NCBI GenBank assembly: GCA_025963635.1
Contig: JAOQAK010000055.1
Location: forward strand, 1 to 64,000
Source: Ferruginibacter sp.
GTDB taxonomy: Bacteria; Bacteroidota; Bacteroidia; Chitinophagales; Chitinophagaceae
Direction: 5' to 3'
Length of the DNA stretch: 64,000 bases
Shown: piece by piece, positions 8,563 to 18,188 of the stretch
How the letters are laid out: every line of letters begins with the position of its first letter
How positions within the stretch are numbered: the stretch's first letter is position 1
Made by a program: the position numbers and the translations under genes
The notes under the pieces: model-generated
What the model saw: the letters and a program-made list of their open reading frames with translations, nothing else
The model's database searches: none
Told to the model about the DNA's origin: nothing

Positions 8563-9039
8563 TCACGCCGCCTTCACTTTAAACGTATAATGCTTTTGAG
8601 ACAGGTAACTAAAAACGATAATGATGCCTGTGGTCATTATTTTAGCAATGGTAGGAAATATATGAAAGTGCTCAACAAACAACTTGATAAAAAAGTAATT
8701 AAATAAAAGATTCATCATCACGATCAGGAAATAACGAAACAATTGCACATGGCCTCGTATGGTGGAACCAGTCCAAACTACATATTTTGACAGGAGAAAT
8801 CCAACGGGAAAAGTAATCAAAAAAGAAAACAGGAATGCAGCGATATGCGGTTGAAAAGCAATCAACCCAAAATCAACGATTCGTTTTTGGAATATGAAGT
8901 TATAAGCTATAAAAAACAGGCAGATATCAAGCGCCACATTGGCTCCGCCACAAGCGGCATACCGAAAGGTTCCAAGCGGCATCAGGCGTTTAAAAGGAGG
9001 ATAAAAAAACTCTATCAGCTTTGTTATGCTATTTCTCAT
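8563..9039 (-). CDS. GtrA-like family membrane protein
   Basis: 158 residues from the ATG at 9039. Four hydrophobic segments and the pattern RYAACGGANVALDICLFFIAYNF...FLLSKYVVWTG identify the GtrA-like family, small four-helix membrane proteins implicated in moving undecaprenyl-linked sugars or in teichoic/lipopolysaccharide glycosylation. The open frame extends to a GTG at 9108, but that codon lies inside the terminator hairpin of the upstream gene, so the internal ATG (MRNSITKL) is the better start. No glycosyltransferase is directly adjacent; partner unknown. Confidence 0.85.
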   Translation of the reverse strand: MRNSITKLIEFFYPPFKRLMPLGTFRYAACGGANVALDICLFFIAYNFIFQKRIVDFGLIAFQPHIAAFLFSFLITFPVGFLLSKYVVWTGSTIRGHVQLFRYFLIVMMNLLFNYFFIKLFVEHFHIFPTIAKIMTTGIIIVFSYLSQKHYTFKVKAA

Positions 9040-9091
9040 GATATCAAAAAATAGCCGCGAAGATAATTTATTTTCAGTTTCGAATCTTTTC

Positions 9092-9118
9092 CAAAAAAAA
9101 TCCTGCACAAGGCAGGAT
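9092..9118 (-). terminator. rho-independent terminator of the beta-barrel gene
   Basis: On the minus strand a 7-bp stem (ATCCTGC, loop CTTGT, GCAGGAT) is followed by eight T residues. It lies 27 bases beyond the stop of the outer-membrane protein gene and separates it from the GtrA-like gene. Confidence 0.9.
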
Positions 9119-9144
9119 AGGTTTTAACAGTATTTTTGTTCAGT

Positions 9145-9663
9145 TTAGAAAGTGTATCTCGCAGCAATTCCACCGAAATCGCCACCAAATCCATGGTATC
9201 TTTCATTACCAAAGTCGAAAGATGGTTGCCAGTCAGCAGAAATATTAAGCGGAATCTTATTGAACTTATAATCCAGTCCAATCACTCCGTCCAACCCGGC
9301 TGAAGCATAACTTCCTCTGTTGTCGCGAATATCGTTATAATACTTGTCGTTATAAAATCCAACATGAACGCCTGGTCCTACATACCATTTCAATCCCGGT
9401 GCACCGGTAATATCCCAATGAAATTCAAGCAGGCCTGTTGCCCTGGCACCTCTTTCCCATGCATAGCCTAATGCTTCCAATGCAATTCCTTTATTCAAAA
9501 AATGTTTGAGGGTAACTGCCGCACCGCCAGATCCTGGGTAAACTTTTACACCAACAGCCGTTACATAGTCAGAAGAATGAAACGACCTGCTTTTTTGTGC
9601 CATCGCAGAACTAATCGCCAATACCGAAATAATCATTACCAAAAAAAATTGCTTTTTCATCAT
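9145..9663 (-). CDS. small outer-membrane beta-barrel protein
   Basis: 172 residues. The first 22 form a classical signal peptide (MMKKQFFLVMIISVLAISSAMA, cleavage before QKS). The mature part alternates hydrophobic and glycine/aromatic residues in strand-length blocks (YVGPGVHVGFY, ASAGLDGVIGLDYKF, LNISADWQPSF) and ends in aromatic ARYTF, as expected for an eight-stranded barrel assembled by BAM. Specific function unknown. It has its own candidate promoter and a strong terminator, so it is probably a single-gene unit. Confidence 0.82.
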   Translation of the reverse strand: MMKKQFFLVMIISVLAISSAMAQKSRSFHSSDYVTAVGVKVYPGSGGAAVTLKHFLNKGIALEALGYAWERGARATGLLEFHWDITGAPGLKWYVGPGVHVGFYNDKYYNDIRDNRGSYASAGLDGVIGLDYKFNKIPLNISADWQPSFDFGNERYHGFGGDFGGIAARYTF

Positions 9664-9680
9664 ATATCATTTGTTTGATT

Positions 9681-9710
9681 CAAATACAAGGGTAAAAAAA
9701 TCGTGCCAAA
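9681..9710 (-). promoter_or_regulatory. candidate Bacteroidota-type promoter for the beta-barrel gene
   Basis: On the minus strand TTTG (9707-9710) and TGTATTTG (9681-9688, one mismatch to TAnnTTTG) are 18 bases apart. They lie just upstream of the start at 9663. Match by eye only. Confidence 0.35.
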
Positions 9711-9837
9711 AGACTGAGAATAAGTTTATTACGTTTTATTCGCATAAGAAAAATGGCCCATGCAGGCCATCTTTATAAATTAGTCTTCATATTTTAAAAA
9801 GCCAACAGGCAATGAGCAGAAAAGCAATAAGCAACCA

Positions 9838-9866
9838 CCTATCAACCTTCAACCATCAACCTTCAA

Positions 9867-9868
<2 letters not shown>
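9838..9868. repeat. heptanucleotide repeat, ATCAACC/TTCAACC type
   Basis: Four 7-bp units (ATCAACC, TTCAACC, ATCAACC, TTCAACT) run into the stop codon of the ABC-F gene. The same units on the other strand occur at 13665-13755, and mixed ones at 42515-42570. Confidence 0.8.
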
Positions 9869-11541
<1,673 letters not shown>

Positions 11542-11586
11542 ATACGATCCGAATGTTATATCTACTCCATAGTGAAAGTAAAATCA

Positions 11587-11639
11587 TTGGTCCGGGCCTC
11601 GGTTTACATAGCATCATTGTTGCATCGCCCTCTTATACC
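11587..11639 (+). repeat. recurrent leader element, copy A (upstream of argS)
   Basis: GGTCCGGGC at 11589 is followed 22 bases later by TTGCATCGCCCTCTTATACC (11620-11639). The second block is identical at 27246 and nearly identical at 46031. It ends 97 bases before the argS ATG. The same spacing is found at the regulator gene at 46147. Function unknown; promoter, transcribed leader or dispersed repeat are all possible. Confidence 0.8.
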
Positions 11640-11736
11640 GCATCACTCCGGGCAACCGGGCCCTAAACACCGCGTATCTGTTCTATTGCGTTTACTTCAA
11701 CAATTGCATGTTCCTTCATTTCATTATTTTTGCTGC

Positions 11737-13656
11737 ATGTCTATCGTAAATATTATACAAAAGAATGTAACAGAAAGTTTATCAGATTTATTTAATCAAC
11801 CGTTTTCTGAAAAAGATTTCCAGATCAATCAAACCAAGCCAGAATTTGAAGGCGATTATACGGTGGTGATGTTTTCATTGGTAAAAGCGCTCAAATTATC
11901 CCCGGATGCTATTGGCAACCAATTAGGTGAAAAATTAACCAGCAGCTACCCGGATTTATTTACAAAATTCAATATCATCAAAGGATTTTTAAATCTTACT
12001 ATTTCCGATGTGTACTGGACCACATTGCTGACAAAAAACTACAATAACAATTGTTATGGCCGCAAAGAAATGAATGGCAAAAAAGTGATGGTGGAATATT
12101 CATCTCCCAATACAAATAAGCCTTTGCATCTTGGTCATCTAAGAAATATTTTTTTGGGCTGGAGTGTTGCTGAAATCCTAAAGGTGAATGGTTATGAGGT
12201 GATCAAAAGTTGTATGGTAAATGACCGCGGAATTCACATATGCAAAAGCATGATCGCCTGGCGGAAATTTGCCAACGGCGCCACGCCGCAATCCACCGGT
12301 ATCAAAGGCGATCACCTTGTAGGCGATTATTATGTTCGGTTCGAAAATGAGCTGAAAGCCCAGAGCCAAATACTGGTTAACAAAATTAAAATGGCCGATC
12401 TCTGCGACTTCAGCGGCGCCGAGCTGGAAAAGCTTGATAAATTGTTAATCGCTTTAACCAAACTTGATGAAATTAAAGACGCAGAAAAGATCACCAAACT
12501 GCATGATGAAATCCGGGAAGTAGCGAGAAACAATACCCAAATTATGGCCGAAGCGAAACAGATGTTGCTCGATTGGGAAGAGGGCAAACCTGAAGTAATT
12601 GAGCTCTGGAAGAAAATGAACAGTTGGGTGTACGACGGCTTCGATACTACTTACAAACGTATCGGCAGCGACTTTGATAAGATCTATTATGAAAGCGATA
12701 CTTACCTCTTAGGAAAAGATATTGTACAGCAAGGGCTGGATAATAAAGTTTTTTTCCAAAAAGAAGATGGCAGCATATGGATCGATCTCACCGCAGAAGG
12801 ACTGGATGAAAAGATTGTTCAACGCAAAGATGGCACTTCCGTTTACATCACCAATGATATTGGTTTGGCTGTTCAAAAGTATGAACAATATAAAATTGAC
12901 CAGAGCATCTATGTAATCGGGAACGAGCAAAACTATCACATGAAAGTATTGCAGCTGATCTGTAAAAAAATGGGCATGCCAAATGCAGACAATATCTTCC
13001 ACTTAAGTTATGGAATGGTAGAACTTACCACCGGAAAGATGAAAAGCCGGGAGGGCACCGTAGTGGATGCGGATGAACTGATAGATGAAATGGTGGCTAC
13101 CACGCAAAAACTTACGGAAGAACTTGGGAAGGTAAAAGATTTTAGTCCTGCAGAATTAAAAGACCTTTACGACATCATCGGGTTGGGCGCCATGAAATTT
13201 TACCTGCTAAGAGTAGAGCCTAAAAAAACAATGGTTTTTAATCCGGAGGACAGCATCGACATCCACGGCTTTTCCGCACCGTTTGTACAATATACCTATG
13301 CAAGAATCAGGAGCATTTTGCGGAAAGAAGCAGCGAACTTTGAGGCTTTGCTGGCCAACACAAATGAGACAGAAACCACCGGCAATTTACTTCCGCTTGA
13401 GAAAGAAATGATTGTCAATTTAGAGCAGTTCCCAACGGCGCTGGAGCAGGCCTGCGCCGAATTTAATCCTTCTGTAATTACGAATTATGTTTTTGATCTC
13501 TCTAAAACATTTAACTCTTTTTACGATCAGCATTCGATTGCTAAAGCAGAGTCTGAAACCAAAAAACAGCTGCGTTTACAAATAGTCGGTATGACGGCCA
13601 ATACCATTAAAAGCGGTATGCAACTGATGGGAATAATGGTTCCGGAGAGGATGTAG
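11737..13656 (+). CDS. argS: arginyl-tRNA synthetase
   Basis: Class I aminoacyl-tRNA synthetase, 639 residues from the ATG at 11737. It charges tRNA-Arg with arginine. The N-terminal Add-1 domain is followed by the HIGH-type HLGH (131-134, in SSPNTNKPLHLGHLRN). The KMSKS-type loop is KMKSREG (434-440), a variant usual in this phylum. The C-terminal anticodon-binding DALR domain includes FVQYTYARIRSILRK. The open frame continues 55 codons upstream through the recurrent leader element; the start chosen matches the family's N-terminus. No terminator is clear downstream, where heptamer repeats begin. Confidence 0.96.
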   Translation: MSIVNIIQKNVTESLSDLFNQPFSEKDFQINQTKPEFEGDYTVVMFSLVKALKLSPDAIGNQLGEKLTSSYPDLFTKFNIIKGFLNLTISDVYWTTLLTKNYNNNCYGRKEMNGKKVMVEYSSPNTNKPLHLGHLRNIFLGWSVAEILKVNGYEVIKSCMVNDRGIHICKSMIAWRKFANGATPQSTGIKGDHLVGDYYVRFENELKAQSQILVNKIKMADLCDFSGAELEKLDKLLIALTKLDEIKDAEKITKLHDEIREVARNNTQIMAEAKQMLLDWEEGKPEVIELWKKMNSWVYDGFDTTYKRIGSDFDKIYYESDTYLLGKDIVQQGLDNKVFFQKEDGSIWIDLTAEGLDEKIVQRKDGTSVYITNDIGLAVQKYEQYKIDQSIYVIGNEQNYHMKVLQLICKKMGMPNADNIFHLSYGMVELTTGKMKSREGTVVDADELIDEMVATTQKLTEELGKVKDFSPAELKDLYDIIGLGAMKFYLLRVEPKKTMVFNPEDSIDIHGFSAPFVQYTYARIRSILRKEAANFEALLANTNETETTGNLLPLEKEMIVNLEQFPTALEQACAEFNPSVITNYVFDLSKTFNSFYDQHSIAKAESETKKQLRLQIVGMTANTIKSGMQLMGIMVPERM

Positions 13657-13658
13657 AA

Positions 13659-13755
13659 TGGTTGAAGGTTGATAGTTGATGGTTAAAGGTTGCGAATTGG
13701 CTTTTTGCCTATTATCTATTGTCTATTGCTTTTTGGTTGATGGTTGATAGTTCCT
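13659..13755. repeat. heptanucleotide repeat, GGTTGAA/GGTTGAT type
   Basis: Units GGTTGAA, GGTTGAT, AGTTGAT, GGTTAAA follow the argS stop in 7-bp phase. After a short AT-rich interval with ATTATCT/ATTGTCT units, GGTTGAT, GGTTGAT and AGTTCC follow, up to the end of the convergent reductase gene. Confidence 0.85.
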
Positions 13756-14663
13756 TAGCCATTGGCGCCCATCGGAACCATCTTTATCAGCCCCTCCATA
13801 AAACTCAATGGTTGAAAACCCAACTCCCGCTTTGCTTTATCAATGGTAAAACCCGTTTTCATGGGGCGCCTGGCAGGTTGGCTGAATATCGTCGCATCTA
13901 CTTTTTCTATCAGGGTTTTATCAAGCCTAAGATAATCCGCCGTGGCCATCGCCATATCATACGGACTCAGCATTTCTTCTCCCGAAATATGAAAAATGCC
14001 TGTTGCATTTTTTTCAATAGCCAATAAAATCCCTTTTGCGAGATCCTCCACATAAGTGGGTGTGCGCCACTGATCACTCACCACCTGGATATTCTTACCC
14101 TCGCTTAAACTTTTTTGTACCCAACTGATGATATTGCTACGGTTGCCGTTTAAAATATTACCATACACCAGCACCGTTCTTATAATGCACCATGAAATAG
14201 CTGCATCCATTACCGCTCTTTCAGCCGCTAGTTTAGTACTACCATAATAATTAATTGGCCCCGGAATATCTGTTTCTATGTAAGGGCCAGCTAACCCGTC
14301 AAAAACAAAATCAGTAGAAATATAAATAAACCTGGCTCCAACTCCTGCTGCAGCACTGATTAAAAACCTGGTAGCAGTAACATTGGTGTTATAGCATGCA
14401 ACTTCATCAGCTTCACATTCATCCACCTGGGTAATGGCGGCGGCATGAACAATGATCTCAGGCCGGTGAACTTCAATAAAAGAAGCCACCGCCATACCAT
14501 CTGTAATTTCAAGCGGAAAATAATTGCATCTTTCGGGCGTAGAGAAACTAACGCGGGAACCACCTCGTCCGGTCGCAACAATCTCATGATCCGTTGTGTC
14601 TGTCAACATCTTTACCAGGTGCTGGCCCAGTAATCCATTGGCTCCTGTAATTAGTATTTTCAT
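13755..14663 (-). CDS. RmlD-like NAD(P)-dependent sugar-nucleotide reductase/epimerase (extended SDR)
   Basis: 302 residues. The N-terminal Rossmann motif is GANGLLG (7-13), the active-site region STDFVFDG (116-123), and the catalytic pair Tyr140/Lys144 lies in YYGSTK. This pattern is that of dTDP-4-dehydrorhamnose reductase and related extended SDRs, which reduce or epimerise nucleotide sugars in the cytoplasm. No rmlA, B or C genes are nearby, so the substrate is uncertain. Its ATG overlaps the stop of the prolyl oligopeptidase gene by one base (TAATG), indicating translational coupling. Confidence 0.83.
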   Translation of the reverse strand: MKILITGANGLLGQHLVKMLTDTTDHEIVATGRGGSRVSFSTPERCNYFPLEITDGMAVASFIEVHRPEIIVHAAAITQVDECEADEVACYNTNVTATRFLISAAAGVGARFIYISTDFVFDGLAGPYIETDIPGPINYYGSTKLAAERAVMDAAISWCIIRTVLVYGNILNGNRSNIISWVQKSLSEGKNIQVVSDQWRTPTYVEDLAKGILLAIEKNATGIFHISGEEMLSPYDMAMATADYLRLDKTLIEKVDATIFSQPARRPMKTGFTIDKAKRELGFQPLSFMEGLIKMVPMGANG

Positions 14664-16798
14664 TATATTTTTGGTACTACACCCATATTGTAAAAAATAA
14701 AAGAATAAATGTCGGCAAGGGTTTCGATGTTCTTTTTTGTATTGCTGGCACCATGACCACTATTGGTATCAATGCGGATGAGTACCGGGTTGGCGCCTTT
14801 ATACTTTTCCTGCAGTGTGGCAATGTACTTAAACGAATGTGCCGGCACTACCCTGTCGTCGTGATCGGCAGTAGTTACCAGAACTGACGGGTAATTCAAA
14901 CCTTCTTTGATATTCTGCAAAGGTGAATATGCATAAAGGTTTTTAAAACTGGTAACATCCTTTTCGCTGCTGCCATAGTCAGCAATCCAGTTCCATCCGA
15001 TGGTGAATTTATGAAAGCGCAGCATATCCATTACTCCTACCTGCGGAATGGCCACTTTAAAAAGATCAGGTCGTTGGTTAATTACAACACCTACCAACAG
15101 TCCGCCATTGCTGCCTCCCCTGATGGCCAGCTTTTCTTTACGGGTATATTTTTGTGAAATTAAATATTCTCCTGCCGCTATAAAATCATCAAATACATTT
15201 TGTTTATTCAATAACATACCAGCCTTGTGCCATTTTTCGCCATATTCGCCCCCACCCCGTAAATTAGCCTGTGCATAAACACCACCGGCATTTAAGAAGG
15301 GTAATAGGGTTGCATTAAAGCTGGGCTCGAGGCTGATATTGAAGCCCCCGTATGCATACAATAAAGTAACATTATCCCCATCCAGTTTCATGCCCTTTTT
15401 ATTAATGATAAACATCGGAACCTTTGTACCATCTTTGGAAGCGTAAAAAACCTGCCTGGTTTCATAATCTGCAGGATTGAAACTTACTTCAGGATTGCGG
15501 AAAATAGTGCTCACGCCCGTGGCAATATCATATTTGTAAATAGTAGGCGGCACAGTAAAAGATGTAAACACATAAAAAACAACCTGATCATCTTTGTGGC
15601 CACCAAGATTACCGCCGGTTCCGATGCCCGGGTATTTCACCTCCCGCAATAATTTCCCTTTCAGATCATACACATAAGTACGGGTGCTAACATCCTTTAA
15701 ATAATCTATAAACAGTTTCCCTCCGGCAGTTGATGCGCTTTTGATTGTTTCAGTTTTCTCAGGAACTACCGTCAGTGCTTTTGAAAGATCGGGATAATTG
15801 ATGTTCACTGCAATCACTTTACTGTTCGGAGCTCCTGCATTTGTTTGCAGCAAGAACGAGCTATTGGTATTGTCGATCACCCTGTAAATATAATTGGTAA
15901 TCTCTTTTACAATGGGTGTAAAAGCAGTATCACCAGTGAGCTTCAGGTCTTTGAAATAAACAGCATTGCCATCCAGGCCTTTGCCCCGGTCACTGATATT
16001 TAAAAATAAATACCGCTCGTCTTCACTGGTTGAGGCTATGTTAAACCGCTGTGGATTTTCTTTATTCTCATAAATCAACCGGTCTTCGCTTTGCGAAGTG
16101 CCGATTTTATGAAAATACACCTGGTGGTTTTCATTCTTTGCACTCAGGTCACTCGATCCTTCTGCCGGTGATGGATAGCGACTATAATAAAATCCTTTCC
16201 CCTTCCAGGCAGCGCCGCTAATTTTAACCCACTTCAACTCATCGGGTAAATTTTGCCCGGTCTTCATGTCCCGTACATAATAAGTTTGCCAGTCACTGCC
16301 ACCTTTGCTAAGTCCTACCACAGCATAATCACCTGCCTTGTCTAAAGTAAACAATTGCAGCCGTGTAGTGCCGTCTATACTCAACTTGTTTGGATCAATC
16401 ACTTCTTCCACGATACCATTCAGTCCTTTTTGACGATACAGTACACTTTGATTCTGAAGTCCATCGTTTTTATAAAAATAATAATACAAACCCTTTCTGA
16501 AAGGCGCGGAATATTTGGGATAGTTATATACTTTTTCGATTGCTTTTTGAAACGGTTGCCTGTAGGGAATATTGGCGAGGTAGCTTTGTGTTACAGCATT
16601 TTCTGCAGTTACCCATTCTTTGGTTTCAGCGCTCTTGTCATCTTCGAGCCAACGGTATGGATCTTCTATTTTTGTTCCGAAATAGTCGTCTGCCTGGCTC
16701 AGTTTTTTTGTAACCGGGTATTTCAACTGTGCAAACAGGTTAGTTAATGAAAAAGCAGCGACCACAATGAGTAGGATTATTTTTTTTATTAGATACAT
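14663..16798 (-). CDS. prolyl oligopeptidase (S9A), secreted
   Basis: 711 residues with a signal peptide (about 1-23, ending LTNLFAQ), so periplasmic or exported. A seven-bladed propeller (about 90-430) is followed by an alpha/beta-hydrolase domain with the nucleophile Ser563 in GGSNGG, an acidic residue in DHDDRV (about 645-650) and His682 in SGHGA. The N-terminal EDPYRWLEDDKS segment is diagnostic for S9A. It cleaves short proline-containing peptides, probably for nutrition. Its stop overlaps the start of the RmlD-like gene, an unexpected functional pairing. Confidence 0.95.
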   Translation of the reverse strand: MYLIKKIILLIVVAAFSLTNLFAQLKYPVTKKLSQADDYFGTKIEDPYRWLEDDKSAETKEWVTAENAVTQSYLANIPYRQPFQKAIEKVYNYPKYSAPFRKGLYYYFYKNDGLQNQSVLYRQKGLNGIVEEVIDPNKLSIDGTTRLQLFTLDKAGDYAVVGLSKGGSDWQTYYVRDMKTGQNLPDELKWVKISGAAWKGKGFYYSRYPSPAEGSSDLSAKNENHQVYFHKIGTSQSEDRLIYENKENPQRFNIASTSEDERYLFLNISDRGKGLDGNAVYFKDLKLTGDTAFTPIVKEITNYIYRVIDNTNSSFLLQTNAGAPNSKVIAVNINYPDLSKALTVVPEKTETIKSASTAGGKLFIDYLKDVSTRTYVYDLKGKLLREVKYPGIGTGGNLGGHKDDQVVFYVFTSFTVPPTIYKYDIATGVSTIFRNPEVSFNPADYETRQVFYASKDGTKVPMFIINKKGMKLDGDNVTLLYAYGGFNISLEPSFNATLLPFLNAGGVYAQANLRGGGEYGEKWHKAGMLLNKQNVFDDFIAAGEYLISQKYTRKEKLAIRGGSNGGLLVGVVINQRPDLFKVAIPQVGVMDMLRFHKFTIGWNWIADYGSSEKDVTSFKNLYAYSPLQNIKEGLNYPSVLVTTADHDDRVVPAHSFKYIATLQEKYKGANPVLIRIDTNSGHGASNTKKNIETLADIYSFIFYNMGVVPKI

Positions 16799-16874
16799 AT
16801 TTAACTTTCTTTACTTTAAGATGATCGCGTAATTTACATTAAATACCATATTAAGATTAATAAAACACAGCTTG

Positions 16875-16906
16875 ATTAATCGATTAATATTAAAAGTGTA
16901 TTTTTG
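16875..16906 (+). promoter_or_regulatory. pfkA promoter with an internal 14-bp palindrome
   Basis: TATTTTTG (16899-16906) is a perfect TAnnTTTG -7 element, with TTG at 16872-16874 as a possible -33. The perfect palindrome ATTAATCGATTAAT (16875-16888) lies between them, where a repressor would block the polymerase. The leader would be about 70 bases. Confidence 0.5.
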
Positions 16907-16980
16907 ACGCCAATGAGAACCTGTTGAATTCCAAAATTGACAGATAAATTAAATTTTAATATTAACCGTTTTCTTTAGGT

Positions 16981-17964
16981 ATGAAAAAAAGAGTTACAAA
17001 GATTGGAGTACTAACGTCGGGGGGAGATGCACCAGGTATGAATGCTGCTGTTAGAGCGGTGGTTCGAACAGGAATTTATCATGGAATGGAAGTATTCGGA
17101 ATTATGCGTGGTTATACAGGCATGGTTGAAAACGATATCTTCAAAATGGAAAGCCGGAGCGTTGCTAATATCATTCAACGGGGCGGCACTATTTTGAAAA
17201 CCTCCCGCTGCAAAGATTTCTTTACTCCTGAAGGAAGAAAAAGAGCCTATGAAAACCTGAAAACCCATGGCATCAACGGATTGGTGATCATTGGTGGAGA
17301 TGGAAGCTTCAGGGGCGCACAAACCTTTAGCAATGAATATGACATTCCCTGTGTAGGATTACCGGGAACAATAGATAAGGATATTGCCGGTACAGATTTT
17401 ACCATCGGGTTTGATACAGCGGTAAATACTGCAGTAGAAGCTATCGATAAAATCAGGGATACAGCGGATGCGCACGACCGTTTGTTTATTATAGAAGTAA
17501 TGGGCCGCGATGCCGGGTACATCGCTTTACATAGCGGGATTTCGACTGGTGCCGAAAATATTTTGATCCCTGAAAGAAAAACAGACATCGAAGAAATCAT
17601 CAAGCAATTGGCAGAAAAAGAAAGACGGCATAAATTAGTAAACCTGATCGTAGTGGCGGAAGGAGATGAATTTGGTGGCGCCGATTATGTTGCTAAAATC
17701 ATCAAGGAGCGATTGCCGATACAGGAAGTAAGAGTCTGTATCTTAGGCCATATCCAAAGAGGCGGTTCACCGAGTTGCTTCGACAGGCTGATCGCCAGCA
17801 GGATGGGTTATTCGGCAGTGGAATGTTTATTAGAAGGAAGATTCAATGTGTTTGTAGGAATGGTAAACAACCGTATGCATTATACACCGCTGAATGAAGC
17901 TGTTAAAAAGAAGCAAAGGATCAGCGAAGAATGGATGAAAATTGTAAAAATTCTGGCCTCTTAA
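16981..17964 (+). CDS. pfkA: ATP-dependent 6-phosphofructokinase
   Basis: 327 residues, normal length for the bacterial enzyme that phosphorylates fructose 6-phosphate in glycolysis. Visible are SGGDAPGMNAAVR (13-25), the ATP-site GGDGS (105-109), the catalytic GTIDKDI (129-135, general base Asp132) and MGRDAGY (174-180). Glycines at both diagnostic positions (GGDGS and PGTID) indicate ATP rather than pyrophosphate as donor. Pyruvate kinase follows 224 bp downstream on the same strand, a glycolytic pair often kept together. A palindrome in its promoter suggests repression control. Confidence 0.97.
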   Translation: MKKRVTKIGVLTSGGDAPGMNAAVRAVVRTGIYHGMEVFGIMRGYTGMVENDIFKMESRSVANIIQRGGTILKTSRCKDFFTPEGRKRAYENLKTHGINGLVIIGGDGSFRGAQTFSNEYDIPCVGLPGTIDKDIAGTDFTIGFDTAVNTAVEAIDKIRDTADAHDRLFIIEVMGRDAGYIALHSGISTGAENILIPERKTDIEEIIKQLAEKERRHKLVNLIVVAEGDEFGGADYVAKIIKERLPIQEVRVCILGHIQRGGSPSCFDRLIASRMGYSAVECLLEGRFNVFVGMVNNRMHYTPLNEAVKKKQRISEEWMKIVKILAS

Positions 17965-18188
17965 TAGAGCAGTAATCGCTGGATAATAGAATAGCGTTTT
18001 GATAAAAGCGCCATGCAAACATTAAATAATAACGGTTGTTTGGCTTCATGCAAAAAGCACCAGGTTTTTCCCGCATCGAATCCCGCCAGGCAATATTTCT
18101 TTATCCCTATAAAAAAGTGAATTTACCTTTACACTCGCTAAACATATAAAAATCTACATCAACGAACCAAACCACATCAAGACAGTAT

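Noticed and set aside
8301..8590. Repeat-derived frames on both strands (Ser/Gln/Tyr and Trp/Gly-rich)
   Set aside because: They are translations of the heptamer repeat, not genes.
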